DNA from: Clostridia bacterium
GTDB lineage: Bacteria; Bacillota; Clostridia; Christensenellales; Borkfalkiaceae
Direction of reading: 5' to 3'
Assembly: GCA_017646555.1 (NCBI GenBank)
Contig: JAGCMG010000150.1
Coordinates: 1-6,953, forward strand
DNA: 6,953 nucleotides
Under the pieces are notes generated by a model. That model ran no database searches and was not told the origin of the DNA. It was given only the letters and a program-made list of their open reading frames with translations. The first letter of the stretch is position 1. Each line of letters opens with the position of its first letter. This document shows positions 1 through 6,089 of this stretch, in pieces. The position numbers and the translations under genes were made by a program.

Positions 1-1365
1 AGACAGGCTGAATGTGATAAACTTTACCGTTTAGCCAAACAAAAATTATCCGAAAAAGGCGCGAAAAAGAATATAATTATGCTTTACGACGAAAACTGGC
101 GCACAGGGTTTGTTGGCATAGTTGCAGCGCGTCTTGCTGAAGAATATTCCCGTCCGGTAATCATTTTTGCAGGGCTTGACGGCATATTAAAAGGCTCTGC
201 GCGTTCGGTTTCGGATATAAACATTTTCGATGCGATATCTTCTGCTAAAGAACTCTTGGTAGAGTTTGGTGGACACGCTCAAGCAGCAGGCGTTGCGATT
301 GAAAAGGAAAACTTTGACGAGTTTGAAAAACGCCTTTATGAGTATTTAGAAAACAATTACGATAAATCGGTATTTGTTCCTAAAATAATAGCAGAAAGTG
401 AAATTACGGGCGCTTTCTCAATGCGTTTCGCTAAGGAATTAGAACTGTTAGAACCGTACGGCGTAGGTAATAAAAAGCCACTCTTTATAGCGACGGTTGG
501 TGCAGTTTCGGCATACCCGTTAAAGCCGAATTCGCCCCACGTGAGTTTTAAGACCGAAGTTATTGATATGTTAAAATTCGGTGGCGTTGACGATATGCTT
601 ATTTTGGAAGCGCCTATCGAAAAGAAAATCGTTTTTGAAATCAATCTATCAACTTACGCGCGTCAAACTTATTTAAAAGGTTACGTTAAAGATATTCTTC
701 CTACGGTAAAAGATAACGAAAGTTTTAGACTTTTATTGTTTGAAAATTCGCTTGAAATTAACTTTAATCAAGAAGAAATTGAAATAGACCGTCTAAGTAA
801 AAAAGAAATCAACGATAGGGTTTTAAATAAAGCAAACAGGTATTCAACGGCGTATATCGCAAGCGACCCTGATAGCCTTAACCATTACCCAGCGTTAAAA
901 ACCGTACAACGCGGTATATTTAAACCAACCGAAAAAAATCTATTAGATATAGTGTTATTCGCGCCGTCGTCAGAAAGCGTTTTAGAAGGGTTTGAAAGAA
1001 TAGTTTATTTAGACCAATCGTTTTCGTATTTGCCGTCAAAAGAAGGGCAAACCGTGGTAATTGCGGGGGACGTTGTATCGCGTTTAGGTATTGAAAACAT
1101 AGATTTATCGCGTTCGGCTATGGCTGAAGCGTTTGTAAATATTAAAGCGCTTGCTGGTAAAAAATACATAAGTTCAACAAGATTATTCCTTGAAAATAGA
1201 CCGAATATTGACCCGTATCAATTTATATTTGCACTTGCTGTATTTATGGAATTAGGGTTCTTTTCGGCACAAGGTGGAATTTTAAAGTGTGACGGCAGAG
1301 TAAAAAGGGAACTTACAAGTTCGCAAATCTATAAACAGGCGGAAAGTTTAAAAGCAAAATGTTAG
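1..1365 (+). CDS. recJ: Single-stranded-DNA-specific exonuclease RecJ, C-terminal part (5' end outside window)
   Basis: The frame is open from base 1 to the TAG at 1363-1365, so about 454 C-terminal residues are visible and the real start lies upstream; the ATG at 79 is internal. RecJ degrades ssDNA 5' to 3' in recombination and mismatch/excision repair, using a DHH catalytic domain (off the left edge) and a DHHA1 domain. Visible DHHA1 landmarks are GIVAARL (about 112-138), the KGSARS loop with NIFDAI (about 190-240), and GGHAQAAG at 268-291, the RecJ GGH signature. An OB-fold-like segment follows, with 'LEPYGVGNKKPLF' at about 445-485. After that comes a poorly conserved tail of about 200 residues, like the extra C-terminal region of Firmicutes RecJ proteins. 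The usual WHxGVxGIVASR motif reads WRTGFVGIVAAR here, with Arg for His. The 3' end overlaps relA by 7 nt. The RecJ assignment is firm; the domain edges are approximate. Confidence 0.93.
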   Translation, partial: RQAECDKLYRLAKQKLSEKGAKKNIIMLYDENWRTGFVGIVAARLAEEYSRPVIIFAGLDGILKGSARSVSDINIFDAISSAKELLVEFGGHAQAAGVAIEKENFDEFEKRLYEYLENNYDKSVFVPKIIAESEITGAFSMRFAKELELLEPYGVGNKKPLFIATVGAVSAYPLKPNSPHVSFKTEVIDMLKFGGVDDMLILEAPIEKKIVFEINLSTYARQTYLKGYVKDILPTVKDNESFRLLLFENSLEINFNQEEIEIDRLSKKEINDRVLNKANRYSTAYIASDPDSLNHYPALKTVQRGIFKPTEKNLLDIVLFAPSSESVLEGFERIVYLDQSFSYLPSKEGQTVVIAGDVVSRLGIENIDLSRSAMAEAFVNIKALAGKKYISSTRLFLENRPNIDPYQFIFALAVFMELGFFSAQGGILKCDGRVKRELTSSQIYKQAESLKAKC

Positions 1366-3494
1366 AGGTTTTGGAAAAACTTAATCAAGTATATTCGGGG
1401 CAAGATTTAGCCTTAACGCAAAAAGCGTACGATTACGCTAAAAACGCGCATAAAGGACAAAAGCGCGCTTCGGGTGAAGATTATTTTACGCACCCTTGTG
1501 CAGTCGTTAAAATTTTAATAGATTTAGGACTTGACGCGGCTACTATTGCCGCGGCGTTTTTGCACGACGTTATTGAAGACACTTCCGTTTCCGAAGGTGA
1601 TATTAAAAAAGAATTTGGGGCTGAAGTTTTACAATTAGTTTTAGGCGTTACAAAGTTAGAGAGAATAGAATTTCACTCTAAGGAAGAAGAACAAGCCGAA
1701 AACTTTAGAAAAATTTTCGTAGCGATGGCAAAAGATATTCGCGTTATCATTATTAAACTTGCCGACAGACTTCACAATATGCGTTCGCTAAACTTCTTGT
1801 CGGCTGAAAGACAACTAAGAATGGCGCAAGAAACGATAGATATTTATGCGCCACTTGCAGCAAGACTTGGTATTTCGCAAATCAAGTGCGAACTTGAAGA
1901 CTTATCATTAAAATACCTTGACCCTGAAGCGTACGAATTTTTAATGGTTAACATTAATTTAAAAATTAAAGAAAGAAATGAAACCGTTAACTTTTTCGTA
2001 CAAGAAATAACGAATATTTTAAAATCGTCCAACATTACGGGCGAAGTTTTCGGTAGAGCAAAACACTTCTATTCAATCTACCGTAAAATGAAAAAACAAG
2101 GCAAGTCGTTAGACCAGATTTACGATTTAACGGCTATTAGAGTAGTCGTTGATAATATCGACGAATGCTATGAAATTTTTGGTAAAATTCACCATAAATG
2201 GCGTCCTGTTCCGGGTAGAATTAAAGACTATATCGCAACCCCAAAAGCGAATATGTACCAGTCTTTACACACCACCGTCGTAACTAACTTCGGTCAAATT
2301 TTCGAAGTGCAAATTCGTACTTACGAAATGAACCGTGCGGCAGAATTCGGTATCGCGGCACACTGGAAATATAAAGAAAACGTTCAAGGCGAAGACGACG
2401 ATTTTGAAAAGCGTTTAAGTTGGATTCGTGAAGTTATGGAATGGCAAGGCGGGGTTAAGGACTCTAAGGAATTCTTAAACACGCTTAAAGGCGATATTTA
2501 TAGTTCGGAAGTTTTGGTTTTCACACCAAACGGCGACATTATATCGTTGCCTGAAGAATCTACGCCTCTTGACTTTGCGTATAATATTCACTCTGAAGTC
2601 GGCAATAAATGCACGGGCGCTAAAGTTAACGGAAAAATGGTACCTCTTAACACCACTCTTAAAGTCGGTGATATGGTTGAAATCATTACTTCTAAAAACT
2701 CTAAAGGTCCGTCGTGGGACTGGCTTAAACTTGTAAAAAGTTCTTCGGCAAGGGTTAAAATTAAACAATTTTTCAAGCGTGAGTTAAAGGAAGAAAATAT
2801 TAAAACCGGTAAATCAATGCTTGAATCGGAAGCACGCGAAAAAGGCTATAACTTTAACGAACTTTTAACCGACGACGCGTTCTTAAAACTTTCTTCAAAA
2901 ATGTCGTTCTCAAATCAGAACGAAATGTACGCATCTGTTGGTTACGGCGCAGTTTCAACTAATCAAATTTTAGTTAAACTAAACGACTATTATAGGCGCG
3001 ATAACAAGGAAGCGTCGATTAAAAAATATCAAAATATTAAAAGCACTACCGTTAGTGGCGTTATCGTCAAGGGCATGAATAATATTTTGGTGCGCTATGC
3101 TGGCTGTTGTAACCCTGTGCCGGGCGACGATATAGTCGGGTTTATTTCAAAGGGTAAGGGCGTTACTATTCATAGAGCAAATTGCCCTAATATGCGCGAA
3201 ATAGAGTCCGATAGGTTTATTGAAGTTAACTGGGCTAACGAAGTTGCTAATAGTTTTAAGGCAAGCATAAAAGTCGTTGGCGAAACACAAAGCGATATTT
3301 TATCGGCTGTTTCAGCGATTACTTCGGCTATGAATTTATCTATCACGGCAATCAACGGTAGAATAGAGGCAAAAACTAAAAAAGCAATCGTTGACGTTAA
3401 CATTAAACTCAACACCAAGTCGGACTTGGAATCTTTAATAGGAAAATTAAAACAGTCTAAAAAGATTATAGACGTGTTCAGAATTACCACTTAA
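1359..3494 (+). CDS. relA: Bifunctional (p)ppGpp synthetase/hydrolase, RelA/SpoT (Rel) family
   Basis: This 711-residue protein makes and degrades the stringent-response alarmone (p)ppGpp, with a length near the usual 720-740. The N-terminal HD hydrolase looks intact: R36, H45, the HDVIED motif (H69, D70, E73, D74), and D136/N140 in LADRLHN. The synthetase domain runs from about 225 to 340. It has GRAKHFYSIYRKM, D256 in YDLTAIR, RIKD at 287-290, NMYQSLHT and E316 in EVQIRT. The RxKD form, rather than ExDD, is typical of bifunctional Rel enzymes. The regulatory half has a TGS domain (about 383-445, VLVFTPNGDII), a helical region, a Cys-rich zinc-finger-like segment (C583, C584, H605, C609) and a C-terminal ACT domain (about 633-710), which sense stalled ribosomes. 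The ATG overlaps the recJ stop region (ATGTTAG). The purine-rich AGGCGGA at 1337-1343 is 15 nt upstream, far for an SD, so coupling to recJ is likely. The symbol rel would serve equally well. Confidence 0.97.
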   Translation: MLEVLEKLNQVYSGQDLALTQKAYDYAKNAHKGQKRASGEDYFTHPCAVVKILIDLGLDAATIAAAFLHDVIEDTSVSEGDIKKEFGAEVLQLVLGVTKLERIEFHSKEEEQAENFRKIFVAMAKDIRVIIIKLADRLHNMRSLNFLSAERQLRMAQETIDIYAPLAARLGISQIKCELEDLSLKYLDPEAYEFLMVNINLKIKERNETVNFFVQEITNILKSSNITGEVFGRAKHFYSIYRKMKKQGKSLDQIYDLTAIRVVVDNIDECYEIFGKIHHKWRPVPGRIKDYIATPKANMYQSLHTTVVTNFGQIFEVQIRTYEMNRAAEFGIAAHWKYKENVQGEDDDFEKRLSWIREVMEWQGGVKDSKEFLNTLKGDIYSSEVLVFTPNGDIISLPEESTPLDFAYNIHSEVGNKCTGAKVNGKMVPLNTTLKVGDMVEIITSKNSKGPSWDWLKLVKSSSARVKIKQFFKRELKEENIKTGKSMLESEAREKGYNFNELLTDDAFLKLSSKMSFSNQNEMYASVGYGAVSTNQILVKLNDYYRRDNKEASIKKYQNIKSTTVSGVIVKGMNNILVRYAGCCNPVPGDDIVGFISKGKGVTIHRANCPNMREIESDRFIEVNWANEVANSFKASIKVVGETQSDILSAVSAITSAMNLSITAINGRIEAKTKKAIVDVNIKLNTKSDLESLIGKLKQSKKIIDVFRITT

Positions 3495-3495
3495 T

Positions 3496-4113
3496 ATGAA
3501 AGTATATCATCAAGTAAACGGATTATTTTCCGTAAATACTTATTACGTCGTTAACGAAAACGACAATACGGCAGTCGTAATAGACGGTGGCGTAAAAGCG
3601 CAAAAAGTTTTAGATTTTGCCCGTGAAAAAGGCATTAAGGTAACGCATATGCTTTTAACGCACGCGCATTTTGACCACTCTGCTTGTTCACTTGAACTTC
3701 AAAAAAACGGCGTTAAAGTTGGAATATGCGAAAGGGAAAAGGATGGGCTTAAAATCCCAGCGTTTAACTTGAGCGAATATTTTAATATTCCGTTTCACCC
3801 TACGGCGTGTGATTTTACTTTTACCGACGGTGAAATTTTAACTATAAACGATATTGATTTTAAGGTAATTGCTACGCCTGGGCATTCTGCTGGTTCGGTT
3901 TGCTTTTTAGCCGAAAATAGACTTTTTTCGGGCGATACTTTAATGTTTGAAACGGTTGGTAGAACTGATTTATTCGGTAGTAGTGCTACAAGCCTTGTGG
4001 AATCTCTTAGAAAATTAAAAGAATTACCCGACGAAATTTCAGTGTATCCTGGGCACGGCGAACCTACTTCAATTAAGCACGAAAAACTATATAATCCTTT
4101 TATGCCACTTTAA
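3496..4113 (+). CDS. Metallo-beta-lactamase-fold hydrolase (glyoxalase II-like / YcbL-like)
   Basis: This 205-residue cytosolic protein has the full metal-binding set of the superfamily: THAHFDH at 55-61 (H56, H58, D60, H61), H130 in TPGHSAGS, D147 in FSGDTL and H187 in YPGHGEPT. The compact size and the FSGDTLMFETVGRTDL stretch match the small glyoxalase II-like (YcbL-type) group that often sits between relA and hemZ in Clostridia. Such proteins are usually binuclear Zn/Fe hydrolases. Some hydrolyse S-lactoylglutathione-type thioesters, but the physiological substrate cannot be read from the sequence and the organism may not make glutathione. No signal peptide or membrane segment is seen. 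The start follows the relA stop by one base (TAATATG) with no clear SD, so translation probably depends on ribosomes finishing relA. The fold is certain; a specific glyoxalase II function is only a possibility. Confidence 0.92.
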   Translation: MKVYHQVNGLFSVNTYYVVNENDNTAVVIDGGVKAQKVLDFAREKGIKVTHMLLTHAHFDHSACSLELQKNGVKVGICEREKDGLKIPAFNLSEYFNIPFHPTACDFTFTDGEILTINDIDFKVIATPGHSAGSVCFLAENRLFSGDTLMFETVGRTDLFGSSATSLVESLRKLKELPDEISVYPGHGEPTSIKHEKLYNPFMPL

Positions 4114-4128
4114 TTTTGGCATATTTTT
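4101..4128 (+). terminator. Weak intrinsic terminator or attenuator between hydrolase gene and hemZ
   Basis: TATGCCA (4101-4107) and TGGCATA (4117-4123) form a perfect 7-bp stem with a 9-nt loop, followed directly by five T residues (4124-4128). The left arm is within the last codons of the hydrolase gene and the stop codon TAA (4111-4113) lies in the loop. The stem has only three G-C pairs, so termination would be partial at best. It lies six bases before the hemZ ATG and would be melted by ribosomes reaching the upstream stop. It may therefore tie hemZ expression to upstream translation, or simply mark an mRNA end or processing site. Confidence 0.45.
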
Positions 4129-4133
4129 AACTT

Positions 4134-5543
4134 ATGGTAACTACAAATTTAACTTCAATGCTCCCAGATATTAAAGAAGTCGTAAACCTTTTCGGCAACG
4201 AAAAGGACTTTAATATTGAGCATTTTTTTAATGAAAGCGATACGCATTATTTGCACTCTGTCACTGTTTCGCCATTAACGGTATCGTCAAATGCGACCAA
4301 AAACGAATATTTATATGAATTTGACAAGGTTAAATATAGCGACCCGTTAGAAGTTAAACGCGTTTTAAAACGATACTCTAAATTATCGGTGTATAAAGCG
4401 CTTGTTCAAACTACGAAAGAAGAAAAACCTTGGGGCGCGCTTACGGGTATTAGACCGACCAAGTTAGCGTACACGCAGTTAGAAAAAACCGGCGATTTTA
4501 AAAACTTTTTTTCAAGCGTTATGGGCGTTAGTGAAGATAAAATAAAACTTGTTGAAAGTATACTTTCTTCACAAAAGGGAATTTATAATACAGATAGTGA
4601 TAACGCCGACTTTTTTGCAGAAATCCCGTTTTGTCCAACTAGATGCAGTTATTGTTCATTTATAACGGCAGATATGCGTAAAACGGCTAAACTTATTCCC
4701 GACTATGTGACAGCACTTGAAAAAGAAATTAAGAACGCTAAAAGTTTAGTTAAAAAATTGCGTAGCGTTTATATCGGTGGTGGCACGCCTGTTTCGTTAG
4801 AGTTAAAAGATTTAGAGCGCGTATTAAAAGCCATTGATTATTCGGGCGTTGAATACACCGTTGAGGCTGGTAGACCCGATTGCATTAACGAAGATAACTT
4901 AAAATTATTAAAGGATTACGGTGTAACGCGTATTTGCGTTAATCCACAAACTTTTAACGATAAAACCTTAGTTAAAATAGGCCGTAACCATACGGCAAAA
5001 GATATTTTCACTAAGTTTGAACTTGCTAAAAAATTCGGTTTTGATATCAATATGGATTTTATCGCAGGTTTGCCTGACGAAAACTTTTTAGACTTTAAAA
5101 ACAGCATAGACACGGCAATTTCACTTAATCCTGAAAATATCACGGTGCATACGCTTTGCCTTAAAAAAGGTAGTGAGTTAAAGGAAGTTTCTGAAAGGCT
5201 TTCTGCTGGTGAAGTTCCTAAAATGGTAGAATACGCACACGCCGTTTTGCAAAATTCCGATTATAATCCGTATTATATGTATCGCCAAAAATACACGGCT
5301 GGCAATTTGGAAAATACCGGCTACGCCTTAAAGGGTAAAGAGTGTGTTTATAATATCGACATTATGGAAGAAATTTCTTCAAATATTGCGTGTGGTGCGC
5401 ACGCCGTTTCAAAAGTCGTAATAAACGGGGGCGAAAGGATTGAAAGATACGCTTCGCCTAAAGATATCGTTACTTTTATAAATAAAGTTGACGAAATAAT
5501 TCGCGCTAAAAAAGAGTTGTTTGAAAAAGAACTTAAGTTTTAA
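4134..5543 (+). CDS. hemZ: Radical SAM protein HemZ (coproporphyrinogen dehydrogenase-like, HemN family)
   Basis: This 469-residue protein carries the radical SAM cluster motif in the HemN form IPFCPTRCSYCSF, with C167, C171 and C174 binding a [4Fe-4S] cluster. It also has the SAM-binding GGGTP at 215-219, VEAGRPD at 243-249 and DFIAGLP at 308-314. HemZ-specific marks are GALTGIRPTK (101-110) and YRQKYTAGNLENTGYA (383-398) near the C-terminus. HemN-type enzymes oxidatively decarboxylate coproporphyrinogen III without oxygen. HemZ homologues are common in Clostridia that lack a full haem pathway, so the true substrate is uncertain. A TAA codon at 4128-4130 lies in frame two codons before the ATG, so the gene cannot start upstream of 4134. 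The next in-frame ATG is codon 9. There is no recognisable SD, and a hairpin lies just upstream. hemZ is the last gene of the recJ-relA cluster; no strong terminator follows it. Confidence 0.93.
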   Translation: MVTTNLTSMLPDIKEVVNLFGNEKDFNIEHFFNESDTHYLHSVTVSPLTVSSNATKNEYLYEFDKVKYSDPLEVKRVLKRYSKLSVYKALVQTTKEEKPWGALTGIRPTKLAYTQLEKTGDFKNFFSSVMGVSEDKIKLVESILSSQKGIYNTDSDNADFFAEIPFCPTRCSYCSFITADMRKTAKLIPDYVTALEKEIKNAKSLVKKLRSVYIGGGTPVSLELKDLERVLKAIDYSGVEYTVEAGRPDCINEDNLKLLKDYGVTRICVNPQTFNDKTLVKIGRNHTAKDIFTKFELAKKFGFDINMDFIAGLPDENFLDFKNSIDTAISLNPENITVHTLCLKKGSELKEVSERLSAGEVPKMVEYAHAVLQNSDYNPYYMYRQKYTAGNLENTGYALKGKECVYNIDIMEEISSNIACGAHAVSKVVINGGERIERYASPKDIVTFINKVDEIIRAKKELFEKELKF

Positions 5544-5578
5544 TTATATTAAAAAATAAATAAAGCGTTAAAAAATAG

Positions 5579-5607
5579 TTTACAAATAAAAATTTATTTG
5601 TTATACT
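5579..5607 (+). promoter_or_regulatory. Sigma-A-type promoter for rpsO
   Basis: The -35 box TTTACA (5579-5584) and the -10 box TATACT (5602-5607) each match consensus at five of six positions and are separated by exactly 17 bp. A TG at 5599-5600, one base before the -10 box, gives an extended -10 element. AT-rich DNA with A-runs at 5551-5577 could act as an UP element. Transcription would begin around 5613-5615, giving a leader of about 90 nt before rpsO. This is the only convincing promoter in the window and separates the recJ-hemZ operon from rpsO-pnp. Confidence 0.8.
5582..5601. repeat. Perfect 9-bp inverted repeat inside the rpsO promoter spacer
   Basis: ACAAATAAA (5582-5590) and TTTATTTGT (5593-5601) are exact reverse complements separated by AA. 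The dyad fills the spacer of the rpsO promoter, overlaps the last three bases of the -35 box and touches the -10 box, where a repressor operator would lie. The sequence is almost entirely A/T, so a chance dyad cannot be excluded. Confidence 0.4.
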
Positions 5608-5613
5608 GTGTAA

Positions 5614-5704
5614 AGTAGCGTACCAATGGCGCAGTTAAGGGATAAACTCCAAACCCTATGCTTCGTTTTTGGTGAATTAATCCATATCAGGAGGTAATAA
5701 AATT
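5614..5704 (+). promoter_or_regulatory. rpsO 5' leader with a foldable hairpin, candidate S15 autoregulatory RNA
   Basis: Folded by hand, AGCGUA (5617-5622) pairs with UAUGCU (5657-5662). Inside that stem, across an internal loop, UGG (5627-5629) pairs with CCA (5649-5651), and AGUU (5633-5636) pairs with AACU (5645-5648) around an 8-nt loop. The CUCC at 5647-5650, used by the inner stems, could instead pair with GGAG (5690-5693) in the rpsO SD, so two exclusive states are possible. rpsO leaders in several bacterial groups bind S15 and repress their own translation. Assignment to such a class here is inference without an energy calculation or covariation. Confidence 0.4.
5689..5694 (+). promoter_or_regulatory. 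Strong Shine-Dalgarno sequence of rpsO
   Basis: AGGAGG is a full match to the anti-SD core, 10 nt before the rpsO ATG. It contrasts with the missing or weak SDs of relA, the hydrolase gene and hemZ. Confidence 0.85.
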
Positions 5705-5968
5705 ATGGAAAAGGCTAAAAAACAAGAAATTATTCAAACCCACGCAAGACATGAAGGTGACACCGGTTCAGCAGAAGTGCAAATCGCGCTTTTAACCGAA
5801 AGAATTAATCACCTTAACTCACACCTTAAACAAAACCCTAACGACAACCACTCAAGACGCGGTCTTTTAAAGATGGTTGGTGAAAGAAGGGGCTTGCTCG
5901 ATTACTTAAAATCAATCGACCTTGAAAGATATAGAGCAATCGTTGCTAAATTAGAATTGAGAAAATAA
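5705..5968 (+). CDS. rpsO: 30S ribosomal protein S15 (uS15)
   Basis: The 87-residue product has nearly the usual S15 length (88-89). S15 is a primary 16S rRNA-binding protein that contacts the three-way junction of the central domain early in 30S assembly and joins bridges to the 50S subunit. Family marks are [16 protein letters not shown] (19-34), HLK (40-42) and [20 protein letters not shown] (49-68). H40, D47 and S50 match the conserved rRNA-contacting His, Asp and Ser. The common KDHHSRR stretch reads NDNHSRR. The start is fixed by AGGAGG ten bases upstream. The gene has its own promoter, a structured leader and a strong terminator right after it, and precedes pnp as in most bacteria. Confidence 0.98.
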   Translation: MEKAKKQEIIQTHARHEGDTGSAEVQIALLTERINHLNSHLKQNPNDNHSRRGLLKMVGERRGLLDYLKSIDLERYRAIVAKLELRK

Positions 5969-5976
5969 TTCAAAAA

Positions 5977-6007
5977 CGGGCGACAGTTTTTTTGTCGCCC
6001 GATTTTT
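5977..6007 (+). terminator. Rho-independent terminator after rpsO
   Basis: CGGGCGACA (5977-5985) and TGTCGCCCG (5993-6001) form a perfect, GC-rich 9-bp stem with a 7-nt loop, followed by A and then five T residues (6003-6007). It begins nine bases after the rpsO stop. Five A residues before the stem (5972-5976) mean that it could also work on the opposite strand. pnp lies 83 bases downstream on the same strand, so incomplete termination would set the level of read-through into pnp. Confidence 0.9.
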
Positions 6008-6035
6008 CGTTAAAATTAAGGTTTAATTAGTCGTA

Positions 6036-6054
6036 AGACGGCAGTTTGCCGTTT
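6036..6054 (+). promoter_or_regulatory. Hairpin in the pnp 5' leader
   Basis: ACGGCA (6038-6043) and TGCCGT (6047-6052) form a perfect 6-bp stem with a GTT loop, extended by a G-U and an A-U pair to 8 bp (6036-6043 with 6047-6054). Only TTTCT follows, so a terminator role is unlikely. It lies between the rpsO terminator and the pnp SD. In enterobacteria pnp is autoregulated through RNase III processing of a leader hairpin; a similar role here is speculative. Confidence 0.45.
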
Positions 6055-6089
6055 CTAAAATAAATCAGAGTTTTTATAGGAGAAATGAA

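Noticed and set aside
79..81. ATG at 79 as the start of the first gene
   Set aside because: The same frame is open back to base 1 and its sequence fits the RecJ core upstream of the DHHA1 domain; a start here would remove the catalytic DHH domain.
2475..2776. Two overlapping minus-strand frames opposite the TGS region of relA
   Set aside because: They are shadows of a clearly coding + strand region; their translations are low in complexity and match no recognisable family.
5538..5554. TTTTAAT / ATTAAAA inverted repeat at the end of hemZ as a possible terminator
   Set aside because: The stem contains only A-T pairs with a 3-nt loop and would be too unstable; it is expected by chance in such AT-rich sequence.
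5611..5690. tRNA-like or other known non-coding RNA in the rpsO leader
   Set aside because: No acceptor stem, T-loop or anticodon arm can be drawn, and no T-box or common riboswitch core was recognised.
6008..6061. Possible pnp promoter boxes (TAAAAT at 6011 or 6056, TTTAAT at 6022)
   Set aside because: No acceptable -35 box lies 16-18 bp upstream of any of these; such -10-like words are frequent in AT-rich DNA.
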